A stretch of DNA of 64,000 nucleotides. Origin: Lingula anatina (lineage: Eukaryota > Brachiopoda > Lingulata > Lingulida > Lingulidae). Position 1 is the first letter of the stretch; each line of letters starts with the position of its first letter. This document shows, one piece after another, positions 1-11,627 of the stretch. The position numbers were made by a program, and so were the translations under genes. The stretch lies in assembly GCF_001039355.2 (NCBI RefSeq), contig NW_019776179.1, forward strand, positions 357,207 to 421,206, in the 5' to 3' direction. The notes beneath the pieces were generated by a model, which saw nothing but the letters and a program-made list of their open reading frames with translations, was not told the DNA's origin and ran no database searches.

Positions 1-161
1 GTTACTATTGAACTTGAATAGGAAGTCATATACTGGCAATCTTACTGTGAAATTGACCTTTGACCTACCTTTTGATGAACTTAACTTTGATTGTACCATT
101 TTAAGTTATATATATATTTTTTTGCATATTTTGAAAATTCTTGTTGATTGCATTTTTACAG

Positions 162-284
162 CTTGTCAAGCAAAAGACTGGTGGCTGTGTCCCTTATTTT
201 GTGTATGTGGGGGTCTATACAAATGCGCTTGCTCCAGCTGGTGGTACAATATTCGGAGGCGGTATCGCCTCTCTGATCCTCTAG
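162..284 (+). CDS. Probable terminal coding exon, gene unrecognised (5' end outside window)
   Basis: A pyrimidine-rich stretch ending TTTTTACAG (acceptor AG at 160-161) is followed by 40 codons and a TAG at 282-284. The frame starting at 162 gives a plausible, mildly hydrophobic C-terminus: LVKQKTGGCVPYFVYVGVYT, then a Gly/Ala-rich end finishing GGGIASLIL. A variant polyadenylation signal ATTAAA lies at 355-360, about 70 bases after the stop, as expected for a last exon. The other two frames read as Trp/Cys/Arg-rich noise. I do not recognise the family; the Gly-rich hydrophobic end could be the close of a membrane segment or of a metabolic enzyme fold. The exon phase is assumed to be 0 because that frame reads best. 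Upstream exons would lie left of the window. Confidence 0.42.
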   Translation, partial: LVKQKTGGCVPYFVYVGVYTNALAPAGGTIFGGGIASLIL

Positions 285-354
285 TTTTAAAATTGACATT
301 AAGTGGACCTTGGGGGGGGGTTATGTGGTTTAATAGGTGTTAAAACAACATTTA

Positions 355-360
355 ATTAAA
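355..360 (+). terminator. Candidate polyadenylation signal ATTAAA
   Basis: ATTAAA lies 71 bases after the stop codon of the putative terminal exon at 162-284. It is the commonest variant of AATAAA. No GU-rich element is obvious, so this is only suggestive. Confidence 0.3.
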
Positions 361-603
361 TGCCTCCATTATTTTTCTTGTTTTCACAAGTTAAAATTTT
401 GTAGCAAAATACATCATTGCTGTGGTGTTTCCGTACTATACCCACGCACTCATACACATATCAATCATAGCACACCCTACTGATAAAGGTTCTCAACTAT
501 ATTCCCCATCCTACCATTCTATCGTTCTTGAATATAAGCAAGAGGAGCTGTGTAGCGCTTTACCTATATAAATGGGTAATGGGGCGCTGAAGCAAAGATT
601 TTA

Positions 604-862
604 TTACCTCTGCCAAGGAGGTTATGTTTTCACCCCTCTTTGTCTGTCTGTCTGTCATCAACATAACTCAAAAAGGTATGGACCGATTTTGATGAAATTT
701 TCAGGAACTGTCAGAAGTGGGCCAAGGAACAGATGATTAGTTTGTGGTGGTGATCCGGATCAATAATCAAAAATATCGAAAATTTAGGGGTGAAACGGCA
801 CTGGATGGAGACTTTGCTGCCTTGGCGGAGGTCTGCGCTCTCTGAGTGCTTTTCTAGTTGAT
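604..862. mobile_element. Dispersed MITE-like element with imperfect terminal inverted repeats
   Basis: The left end reads ACCTCTGCCAAGGAGGT and the right end CCTTGGCGGAGGTCTGCGC. The reverse complement of the right end, GACCTCCGCCAAG, matches the left end at about 11 of 12 bases. The interior contains a GTCTGTCTGTCTGTC run, then ATGGACCGATTTTGATGAAA and AGGAACAGATGATT. I recognise this arrangement from memory as a repeat spread widely through marine invertebrate genomes. There is no coding capacity, and target-site duplications are not clear. Confidence 0.6.
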
Positions 863-2274
863 ACATGTAAACCTATATACTTTTTAAAAACGAAAACATC
901 AATTCTGCTTTAAAGGAATATTGGGTGTAAATACTCAGATTAATACTTACAAAGGCAAATTTGGAGTTAAACAGGTTACCATGTCTATCTAGGATCCACA
1001 GGCCCATACCCAAGACCCAACCATCAGAGGGGTACAAAGGGCATTTTGACACTTTCATTTGAAACTATAGATGCATGTCATTTGCACTGGTCTCAGGAGG
1101 TTTATTTTATACGGAAAATTGCATCAACAAAGAAATATACCAGTGATCATATTTTTTATATGTGACTTGTTGATAATGGTGCAATAGTGTAAATACCAGT
1201 AAATGTTTCACCGCCTCAAAGTTTTTATATGACAAAGTGCTTTGCAAAAAAAAAAAAAAAAAAAAGTCACCAACACCGATAGTTCTACGGGGCCTATTAC
1301 CTGGGAGATGAAGACATTGCAGTGAATATTGTCTCAAAAGGTTTCACAAGGTGTCCGTCATATCAGGAAGCCATATAGATGTCCTACAAATTTCCTGTTA
1401 GCGTGACTGATACAGTCACATTTGACGGACCCTAGGTTTCGGAATATTAAAGACGACAAACTGTACTATATTGCTGCTATCATCTGCCACTTACTTCTCA
1501 GATTCATCATAAATCCACGGGTGCTTTGCGTGTTGATTCCACGCGAAAAGGCCCGTCGTTCGCCATAACATGACATAAAATGTGTTTTAGTAGCTTTTAA
1601 GTCGTAGGCATCAAGGATTGGACCAAAAGTCTAAAAAAGGTGAAGAAAATCTAATAGGCATGTTATAGTTGTGGATGATATATGCACTACATTTACATGC
1701 AGTTTCCTCACGCACTACCAAATTGCTCTGCAGTAAATGTAGAGAGATAATGGTGAAACCGGATTTGAATCAGCTGCACTTTGCGCATTCACAGTATTAA
1801 TGTATTCATCATTGGCCTGCATCTTTAATGTTATTTCCACGCGAGCAACATTACACAACTCGTAATAGCTACGACAAACAATAAAATTACAATGACATGC
1901 AGGTGTTTTTAAATTGAATATAATCATCAATGAATACACTTTCGCGTGCTCTTGTTTGAAGGACTGAAATATTCATAGGTTCAGCTTGGCTATGCACGTA
2001 CGCAAATTACTACCTGGAATTTTCAAAACGATGTTAACTAGACTGCTCCTAGAGGACCGACCTCCTTCATGGAAAAAGGCAATAGAAAAATTGAATAAAA
2101 TATTTCAGGACCCGGCTTCGGTTAAAACTGTATTTACCTTTTCCTCTCGAAAATAAGTTTCTAAGCTAAAAATTCCATCAAAATTTGGAAAGTACTTCTT
2201 GAGATTTGAGGTTATTTGACCCGTAAGAAACAGACACACCGACAAAACAAGACCGTTAACGGAGACGACGAGTA

Positions 2275-2600
2275 TATTGTAGGACAAAACCCTTTTCACT
2301 TCCGTTGTTTATCTTTTATTAACGAATACGATCATTTTTGCCGCCGACAAAGATGATGAAACGTGTATTCCGTTAAAAAAAAAGACACAGAGAAATCACT
2401 TTAAACATTTCCGCGGGAAAGGGCGTCATATTCCCAAAAGGTTTTATGACATTTGCGAACATAGCAGTAAAGTGGCAAACATATTGAGATTAATGAATTT
2501 ATCCTTATAAGCTCCACCTTTCTATCAACTGGGAAAAAGCTGGATATGTATACCATTTGGAACCTTAAAGGATCCAAATTGCCAAGTCGTCTTTTCCTTT
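2275..2600. repeat. Duplicated block, copy 1
   Basis: The block begins TATTGTAGGAC and ends near GTCGTCTTTTCCTTT. It matches 4531-4835 in the same orientation over nearly its full length. There are a few substitutions and one divergent, length-variable stretch around 2370-2430, after an A-run. The conserved parts include CACTTCCGTTGTTTATC, CCGCCGACAAAGATGATG and CTCCACCTTTCTATCAAC. There is no coding evidence: the open frame crossing it on the - strand runs on into an adjacent transposon. Confidence 0.85.
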
Positions 2601-2704
2601 TCCACACGTTTGTATCGAGCAGTATTAAAGTCCTTTTCGTCTGTGAAGACAGAGGGACAAAGAGGAAACGGAAGTGAGTGTCGAGGATTGGGCGGCTTTG
2701 CAAA

Positions 2705-2910
2705 ATCCCCTGTACAAAGGACTGCGTCCTTTGTGTGACCATGAAACTGGCACCGCTCTGGTTGTAGAAAGGAGGCACAAACATTGCTTTGGTTGCAGAA
2801 TGAGTGGTAAATGAACGGCTAGTTGTCGGCACGTAAAGTATTACTTTTTTACTCTCAAACGGGGTCGTACTACGGGACGCGCAAAGGACGCCGTCCAGTG
2901 TAAAGGGGGC
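2705..2910. mobile_element. MITE, family 1, copy 1 (both terminal inverted repeats present)
   Basis: The right end is GGACGCCGTCCAGTGTAAAG followed by GGGGC. Its reverse complement, GCCCCCTTTACACTGGACGG, matches the left end CCCCTGTACAAAGGACTGCG imperfectly, with GTCCTTTGTG following. The interior contains ACCATGAAACTGGCA, GAAAGGAGGC and AGTTGTCGGCA. A second, right-truncated copy lies at 19682-19855 with the same internal words. The element is about 206 bp and non-coding. TTAA adjoins the right end, but a target duplication cannot be confirmed. Confidence 0.7.
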
Positions 2911-4530
2911 TTAAATGAATAACGTGTATTTATTACTACCCTCACCAATGTGTACTTACTAGAGAGGAAAAGGAAAACTAGAGGCAGATGGCAGTTTAAA
3001 ATATTATGTAAAGTTGAATAAGATGTTTATTAACAGAACATTAATTACATTGATGGGCAAAATATATGAAATTACAAAGACATAGTGGCAAATATTTATT
3101 TAAAAAACAAGTGTAAGTATAACAAATTTAACTTTTGTGAAATAAGTTTGCACTCGTATACAATGTAAAATTGTAGGCAGATTTCCAAGGATATTTGTTT
3201 TTTTTTCTACTCATATCAAATAAAAATTCTTGTCGTCAAACAGGACATAAATCTATTTAGCAGGTTAATCCTGCACAACATCACTACACAAGGCCTATAA
3301 TCATTTCATACTTCCGACCAGTTGATACTGATGAAATGCGTTTATGCTCTAAATGTCTGAATTGTTTCTAGCTTGGATCGCCAAATTTAAAACTGTTTGA
3401 TGGGTCTTGTTTCTGCCGAGCGTTTCACATCAGATTCACTTTGTACGTGGGTGAACAATCAAAGCGAATTACGGCACTTTGTAACTGTTTGATTGCCAGT
3501 TGTACAGGGAATCGACGGAAACGCTTAACAAGAAGTCAATGCATTGTATCAGAATGCACTTGACTGGTTTGCGAATTACTGAAGCCGAAAAAAAAAAACG
3601 TTGCTACTGGAATGAATGGAAACATTCCAAGTTGAAGCCAATTGTCCAAATGAGGTTTTATCTTTGGCTCTGATCCAGCTAATATTGTGCACCGTCACAC
3701 GTCATAGAAGTATTTTCTTCAACTTTCATATCTCAAATTCATTTAATGGCACAATCAAATTTCATGAAGGATGTTGCTTCAAAATAAAACGTTATTTTAT
3801 AGTTAAAATGGAAATGCATACAGTCTGTTTCGGTCGTCGTCTGCTTGGCTGAATGTTACCAAACACTGTTATACATGTACAGTATCTAGCTGTGTAATCC
3901 GTGATATAAGGTCATGGTTTGGTTTGTGATCACACCCAGAAACTGTTACTTATTGGCTTTTGATAACCTAATCCAAACTCTTTTAAGGAACCAGAAATGA
4001 GTGTATACATTGTAGTCAGTAGATATTGATCGAGCGGAGGAATATTACTTCGGTGCGCTCGCGCTAAAGTTGCGCCCAGCATCCTTTTTTATTTTCTCTG
4101 TTTTAAGTCTTTTCTAGTCTAATTTTATCGCCTTTGTTTAGGCACTTTTAATCAGTGTTTGTACTCACCCACCACTGACTTAAGTCACTACTCCTAATTG
4201 ACGGTGGTGCACTCAAACAACGATCTCTTTCATTGCAGGTATGCCGCAGTTATTTCAAGTCCTTTATATTTTTTATTGATATCTTCCTGGAATACGACCC
4301 ATGATGCATGAAACATTAGACAACAATTAGTTATGCACCTATTTTATGGAACTAATTTCTTGGAAGGGTTAGAGAAACCGTAATTGAGGAAGCAGTGACT
4401 AGCATTTCGTCCAACATATCTGTCAGCATTGCAGAGAGATGCGTGCCTTTTTCCGCTAAAAAGTGCTTTCAAGATTTTCTGGTTTTTAACTCTTAGTCAC
4501 GAATCACATGGAAACTGATTTGTTGTTGTT
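2911..4530. other. Non-coding stretch between repeats
   Basis: AT-rich sequence with no supported gene. It contains TACATGTA near 3872 and short poly-A/T runs. An open frame at 3616-3852 has no splice context and a composition that does not look like protein. Confidence 0.45.
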
Positions 4531-4835
4531 TATTGTAGGACTAAACCCTTTTCACTTCCGTTGTTTATCTTTTATTAACGAATACGATCATTTTTGCCGC
4601 CGACAAAGATGATGAAACGTGTATTAAAAAAAAAAGACAGAAATCACTTGAATATCACTTCATATTCCCAAAAGGTTTTATGACATTTGCGAACATAACA
4701 GCAAAGTGGCAAACATATTGAGATTAATGAATTTATCCTTATAAGCTCCACCTTTCTATCAACTGGGAAAAAAGCTGGATATGTATACCATTTGGAACCT
4801 TAAAGGATCCAAATTGCTAAGTCGTCATTTCCTTT
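4531..4835. repeat. Duplicated block, copy 2
   Basis: Direct copy of 2275-2600, about 2.26 kb downstream. It is shorter by about 20 bases, mostly because the GC-containing stretch after the A-run is shortened. Identity over the aligned parts is high by eye. Flanking sequences of the two copies are unrelated. Confidence 0.85.
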
Positions 4836-5112
4836 AGATATCATTGACCGAAACAGTAAAGCAACCATGGTGAAATTGTTGAATTTTATGAACGAACATG
4901 AACAAAGGCCCGATGAGGATGGATGTAACCGGTACTGTATGTGAGAACATATATTTGAAATGCATACACAAGCTGTGGTGAAATGCATACAACGATATTT
5001 AGAAATATGCCTTTTACATCTGTTTCCTCAAACACAGGAATAGATACAAGTGCACGTACCCTGCTTAATCTAAACGACTCTAACTGCAGCTCCCTGTAAT
5101 ATGCACACAGGC

Positions 5113-5113
<1 letters not shown>

Positions 5114-5174
<61 letters not shown>
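5114..5174. repeat. (TA)n microsatellite
   Basis: About 30 uninterrupted TA units. The tract is self-complementary and prone to cruciform formation and length errors. Confidence 0.95.
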
Positions 5175-5175
<1 letters not shown>

Positions 5176-6600
5176 CATTAAAAGAAGCTAGATGATGCAA
5201 AGCCATATGGATGTCGATGACCGAAAATATTGCTCAATTGCATTATTGCAAGACTCTTCCTTCTCGTCATTAACCGAAACTCATTTCAAAAGTCAAATCA
5301 ATTCTCCGATGAAACGCGATTCCCTTGCCGCATGCTCTTCTCCAGAAAGCGAAATACAGCAGGGACAGATTTATAATAATAGCTGCCCTCTCCCAAATTG
5401 CGATTGACAGATCATCTTAAGTCTTAATTACATATAATAAACCATTGAATCCAATTCTTCATTATAATCTGCACCCTGTGAGCACACATACACATGCAGG
5501 CACATAAATTGTCACCCTACCTCTCTCTATCCCTCACACACAAATACACGCACGCATGCACTTGCGAAAAATAAGAATTTTAGCGTGGTTGTCATCAATT
5601 TAGCACGAAAAATAGAAAACAGAATCGAATACGTTCCAGGCATAGTCACTTTGGGGAAATGTTTAAGTTGATTTTTATGCTGCTAATGATTTGACATATG
5701 CCAATACCTACAACTCAGAACATGATCTAATTCATAATATAAATCCCTAAAGGTGTTTTGACAAACCATGAAAAGATTAATTTTGTATTACTTTGATTGC
5801 TGCCGGGGTACCTGCTTCACGTTATCTCGTTAAATCTTTGTTAGTATAATGCTGTAAAGGTCCAAAAACAGGAGAAAAGAAAAAATGTGATAGTGATAGG
5901 CTCACGTAAGATGTATTTGTGAGTAATAGTACATCTGTCTACACAATAAACTGAGATCATAAACATGCCAGATCATTCGATGTCAATGAGTTTTAAAAAT
6001 TAGGTATCAAAGAGAATACATTCAGTATGCAAGGGTTCAAGTATGGGATATATAAAAACATCATTATCGCTTTTCAAGACAGGTCCATCAGCACGTGACA
6101 GTTGCTGGTCAGTGTCAGTTTGGTCACCGGTTAGTTTTGTTTGCATCTTGACCTGGGCGGCAAACTAGATGATTGGTTTCCGTGTGAGCACAGACGTAAA
6201 CTCCGGTTTGAAAAGGTTAATTGGACTTTTTTAAAACCTAAATTCCAGGAGGAAAACACTAAAGTACGACCAATGCAAAAACTTTCCAAGCTTAAATGAA
6301 CACGGAGGCAATGAAATAAATGAAGGCAAGTTTGTGTGATTAAAAAAAAAGATATGAATCTGATGGGCAGGGCCAAAAATGAAAGACTTAATATCTCGAT
6401 TTGAAATAGGTAGGAGTTACTGCAGTAGGACTGGACCCCTGAACCTCCTCATTGGATTAGGATAGATATCACCAGGCTATGGAAAACATTAAGAAGGGGC
6501 ATGGATTGAAGCATATGTGCCGTAGACAGGGAAGCCTTTTCTTTAACCAAAGTTTCACTGAAAGTGAACACGCGAATAACTCAAGCATATCTACACTCCA

Positions 6601-6641
6601 ATCTCTCTTTCTTTCTCTCTCTCTCTCTCTCTCTCTCTCAA
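6601..6641. repeat. (CT)n microsatellite
   Basis: CTTT units grade into at least 12 CT units. Simple polypyrimidine tract on the + strand. Confidence 0.9.
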
Positions 6642-9600
6642 AAATATAAAAACACTAGGCTTTGGATATTAGATAGAAATAAGATATTTTGTAAAACTTT
6701 AAAACCTTGGTATACATATCTGCTAATTTTTTGAGCATTTAAAACCAACTACCGTAACTTTTAAACCCAATTACCGGCTCAAATTTGAGAACGTGCTGTG
6801 AAAATTTACATTCAACGTTTTGATTAATATCCTGTACATATTTAATCCGTGCATGCCAGTTACTTAACACAAAAATGTCATACATTTATTGTATCTTTCT
6901 TAAGCATTCCTCTTTTCGTGTTTTTTTTCATATTTAATCAAAAAACTCGGTGACGCACATTCCATCAATCTTCATAAACTGTCGTCAAGTGCACTTCGAT
7001 GATGAATTGTAACGAAACCTCAAAGAGCCACCAATAATGCGGTAAAATGTGAACATTTTCAAAAAACTAATTCATACTAAACAGCAACACTTTTTAAAAA
7101 GTGAGCTCGAACCCGTTAGGACCTATAATTAGTAGGTATATTGTGTATAAGCAATTGTGTTTCAAAGTGTCGTTTCAGTTCCAGTTACCGGTATATATAT
7201 AACAGCGGTTGCAGACCAAAAAGCTGTTACGTTTTATAACGTCACAGATACTGAGCCCGTATATTGGGTCAGTACTAAGTCAATACATCAAGTCCCCACT
7301 TGATGAAAGACTTGGAGATACTGGCGGTGTAATCGCATTGTTAAAGCTTCCCTTGTAACCGTATTGGCAGCACTATTTATGTCGAACAGATTCGTGTACT
7401 TCCTCCACAGGGAATGATTGACCGAACTGGCGTGAACGTTGGTTAGCTGAACAGCGATCCACGGAGGCCCCTAAACAATGCGCTGGGAAATAAATCGATG
7501 CTAGACTGATGTTTAATGTTGCTTTTGCTTGAAACAAAACAGATGAAAAACATTGCTCTTAACCGAATCAAACCAGAAAAGTGAAATGTATGGAGAAGAC
7601 GGGGGGATTGGCCATTTTCTTGATCAAGTTTTTTTTATAAGAACTCAATTTTGTGCAAATGTTATTTTGAGCAAAATTGTAAATATTGAGCAAAAATTAG
7701 ATCTATACATAAAGGAATAATATTGTTAAGATAGAAAATGTGAGTGTCATTTCCCTTTGCGGAGTAAAAAATATAACCAATGGTGCCAAAAACCATATAC
7801 ACTATAGTGCATGTGCCAGCGCTATGTTCTTGCAACGTCTCACTGGCTAGACTGGATTCGTGGTATCTATCGGTGCAACTAAAGAGCAAAGCACATTCCA
7901 AGCAGTTGATTTGATATCATCTGTAGTTGAAAATCTTACCCATCCGGTTTAACTGTCAATTTCCGTCACTTTGGATTTTGCACTTATTCACGTAAACAGG
8001 CGCAGGGCAACGAGTTCAAACTTTCAAGTCTTACACTAATTCAAGAGTTCAAATTCAATAACTCATTGAATTATTTGGGTTAACTTGCAGATAACAGAGC
8101 TTCATTTAGAGTCTTGTCTATGAAATCGAAAGATATCTTTTTCCCTTTTGACTGATAATGACAGGAACTTCGTTCAAATGTCTATTGAATTGAATTGAAT
8201 GCCAACGGTATTGGGCAAACACCGTAAAGCAATCAGTGAATATAATCAGGGTAGCTCTCAATTGTCATTTAAGTTCCATTAAAAGTTTATAAAACAATGG
8301 GCCTTGTAAGACGCGCTTTTCGATCGAAGTCTTTTTGATGGCAACTAGTCTAATCTAGCCAACTGAATTAGAACCTACGGATAATTTCGTAAACGCATTG
8401 TTTGCAGTTTAAAATCAACCAATCAATAAAAACGTGCACTTTCAATTCCAAAAATTCCAATTGATTATTGATGTGATTCGCATAGTTTATTGCAAAGCGA
8501 TCGATTAATTTAATAACACATTTCTCTCCTATTAAGCAGAAAAAATGTAAAATACTGCCGGGATCCTTTAAGTGACAATTACATCAAAGAAGAACTGAAC
8601 AGCTTTGATGATTTGACTGCAAAGAGTCAATCAGTATTCAAATTAATACCCATCGTTATATATCACCCAATTCATATAATCCCCGTGGGCTTGTTGTATT
8701 GAATAACCTTGCAGTCATTACGAAATTGAACTCATTCAAATGAGCTACCGGCGTAGATGATATAACTCGAAGAGAAAAACATACAAACCTAGGTACAAAA
8801 GACTTTTAAAGTCAGTGGGCTAATGCACTAGGTTAAAAACAATTTGGGAAAAGATCGCCTAGTTTTTGTCTGACCTTGTTTGCTAAAACGAAAAAGAAAG
8901 GAAATGCTTTTATTCATACAAATGTGCTTTCTTACTAAAAGGATAAAACAGGCTTTTAAAAACCAAAACCCTGCTTACAAGGCCTATACCTGTAGGCTAC
9001 CCTTCTTTACCTAAAGGGATTTATTACAAGGGGAGACTTCTCGGATTCTTTACACAGGCGACTTTCTGGATTATTTGCACACGTGGCTTTAGAATTTCCG
9101 CTGCGGAATCATTCTAAGAGTTGCAAGGCTATAAAACAACAAAACAATCCAAAACAACCGATCAAGCAACTATGTAAGCCTAGGTGGGCCAAACGATATC
9201 GTCGCCTGTTGGAGTATCGAGTATTAATTGACTGCAAAATCTGATATAATTATCTTTATATTGCCACCAATGACCTTTGTTCTGTTGTTTACCAGAACGG
9301 TCGCACCTTGTTTCAAAGTAGAAGAGCGGCTGCAGGATAGCAGAGAATAATGGGGACCACAATTCATTTACACGTGGATCCAAAATTGCCAACAGCATTT
9401 CAAATAACAATAGCAATAGAGACCCAATGAAAATAAAAGTGATAGGTAACTGAATAACAAGTTAGATCCCACATTGACCATTTATTAAACTAACTGGATA
9501 ATTATGGGATCAGGCGTGATGCCTAATCATTAATCGACTAAGACAATTGCTTAAAGGTATTCTATAGGGGGTTACAGCACCAAATCTAATTTTCCTTGAA

Positions 9601-11590
9601 AATAAAGCAATTCCACCCTTGACAACTATTATTAATCGATCCGTCCCTGCACTTAGATCAGATGTTTGGTACCATTTCGCATTAAATGACTTAGTTCTAA
9701 ACGAATTGCGATTCATTTAGACCATTACGTCTTCATGACATTTCAGAAGGAAGTTTCGACATCAGGCTCTTTTATTTGAGAGTTTTATCGTTTAAAGATC
9801 TGAATTAGGGAAGATAAATAGCTTTGCAGGATATTTAGACATGAAAATATGACTGGCAAGTAGGGGCATTTTCAATCGTGTATAGTATACATGTACCTTT
9901 AAAACTCCACTAAGACCGCAGTAAGGCTACGGTACAGGGTTATTAAGTGAAATTGAGTGGATCACACGATGAAAAATACTAATTCAATTTCTCGGTTAAT
10001 ATGGTACACATAATTTTGGCCAACTTAGAAGTACATATCGATCATGAGCCCTGTTTGTTCAACCGCGTGATTGACCTTTATCTTACAGGAGGACATTTGT
10101 ATGTCAGATTATTTCAGCCACGATGTCGGCTGCGGTAAACAAAAATCGCTACAAGTCATACCGCCCTTGGTGCACTTCCCAATGTTGGTAGACATACACT
10201 TCATACACGGTTTTGCATTTAGATTGCCACTGTCACTACCACGATGATTGGGAAGATTTAGAAAGTTGGCTGGAATATCTCCGTATCTTCTCCCTTTGAC
10301 GACTAGCGCAAATTGTGACAGCAGGTCAGGTTCAGTTCCATAAGACCTTATTTCTTAGATTTAAGTTTAAAAACTTCATTTCAGTCATAACTTATCAAAG
10401 AAATACTCAGCATGAAGGTCGTTTAGTGGATTAAATAGTTCATCCAAGCTAAAAATGTGTCCAAAGGCGTTACAGTTGACGTTACAGCAAGACAAACTGC
10501 CTGCAATGTGAAATAAAATAATCATATCGCAAATATAATAACGCCACTTTGCCTTTTGATAGTTCATCCAATTCTCTCAGATAAAAAACTTCTAATCTAA
10601 TTACATCCAAGGATGCATGAAGACGTGATGTAGCCTCAAGTGTTCTAGTTAGAGCATTCCTCACGTCTTGCCTATCAGCATCTATTGGCTTTAATTTTAC
10701 CCCGGTGAGAGGATACGCGTCAATCTCTGGCGTTCCTCGCTCGCTGGAGCAGGAACCTGTTCACCCCACACATACTTTAAATCAGTTCTAGACTCCGCTA
10801 GAGATGATTAATACGTCTGCAGTGAGTGCTCTGTGCTAACCGGAATACATGCGGTTTGAAGTAGGGTCCAGCAATCACCTTACTTTATCTTGGTTGATCA
10901 AAAATAAGTGTGTGAATCCTGATTTTTTTGTTGAATTTCGCTTATTTTAACTGATTTAAGAACACGAGGCTGAAGCCTACACTTTAATCTATAATGTAAA
11001 CGCATAAAACTGCTATTAGGCCGCTTCAATACAGATCAAAACATTTGTTGTATTTTTACAGAGAAGTGTAAGACCGGAAACTGTCTTTACTTTCGTCATC
11101 AGATGATTAGATTACAGATTTTTTTTAATATGATCATCTAATAACGAAAGTTTGGCCGATTTTCGGTTTAAAATCATCTTGCCTGAATTCAGCTTCTGGT
11201 ATAGACGACAAAAGACGCCCTGCACTTTTAGAAAATGTTTCTAGGGCCTGTTTTACAAAAGGCCCTAAAACCTTGATTAGCCTAGTAATACTTAGCTAAG
11301 TTACGTTGCACAAATAATTTAAAAGACCGCCTCCCTCGTTTTTATTTTTAGATCTTAAAACTGTGTCCCTTGAGTAAATTGTGATTGTCTAGAAGACGGC
11401 TTAACTCTCTGTGGTGAGAGTAGCCCATTTGTGTATGTCAAATGCATTTATTGTGGGCCAATCTTTCTCAAAAGCTCTTAGATCAATTACGCAAAGGTTG
11501 GTTGCGAGGTGAGCTATTTGATTTTATCTCTCTAAGCTTAGACAGATAACTTATACGGATTTTTGTGAAACAGTCCCCAGGGTCAGTTTG

Positions 11591-11594
<4 letters not shown>

Positions 11595-11624
<30 letters not shown>
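11595..11624. repeat. (CT)n microsatellite
   Basis: About 14 uninterrupted CT/TC units. A polypyrimidine tract without an AG acceptor that opens a coding frame. Confidence 0.9.

Positions 11625-11627
<3 letters not shown>

Larger units (their letters stand above)
285..2274. other. Non-coding stretch between the left-edge exon and the first duplicated block
   Basis: Apart from the dispersed element at 604-862, I see no gene here. The short open frames have no supporting splice sites or protein-like composition. An A-run of about 20 bases lies at 1246-1265. The rest is AT-rich unique-looking sequence. Confidence 0.5.

Noticed and set aside
2401-2832. 143-codon open frame on the - strand
   Set aside because: It runs across duplicated block copy 1 and the MITE at 2705-2910; both are non-coding repeats found elsewhere, and the frame is not kept in the other copies.
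5192-5407. 71-codon frame after the TA tract, Ser-rich and somewhat protein-like
   Set aside because: No acceptor, donor or recognisable family. It could be a small exon, but nothing distinguishes it from a chance frame.
7095-7125. GAGCTCGAACCCG, resembling an inverted tRNA B-box
   Set aside because: No matching A-box, acceptor stem or cloverleaf could be formed around it.
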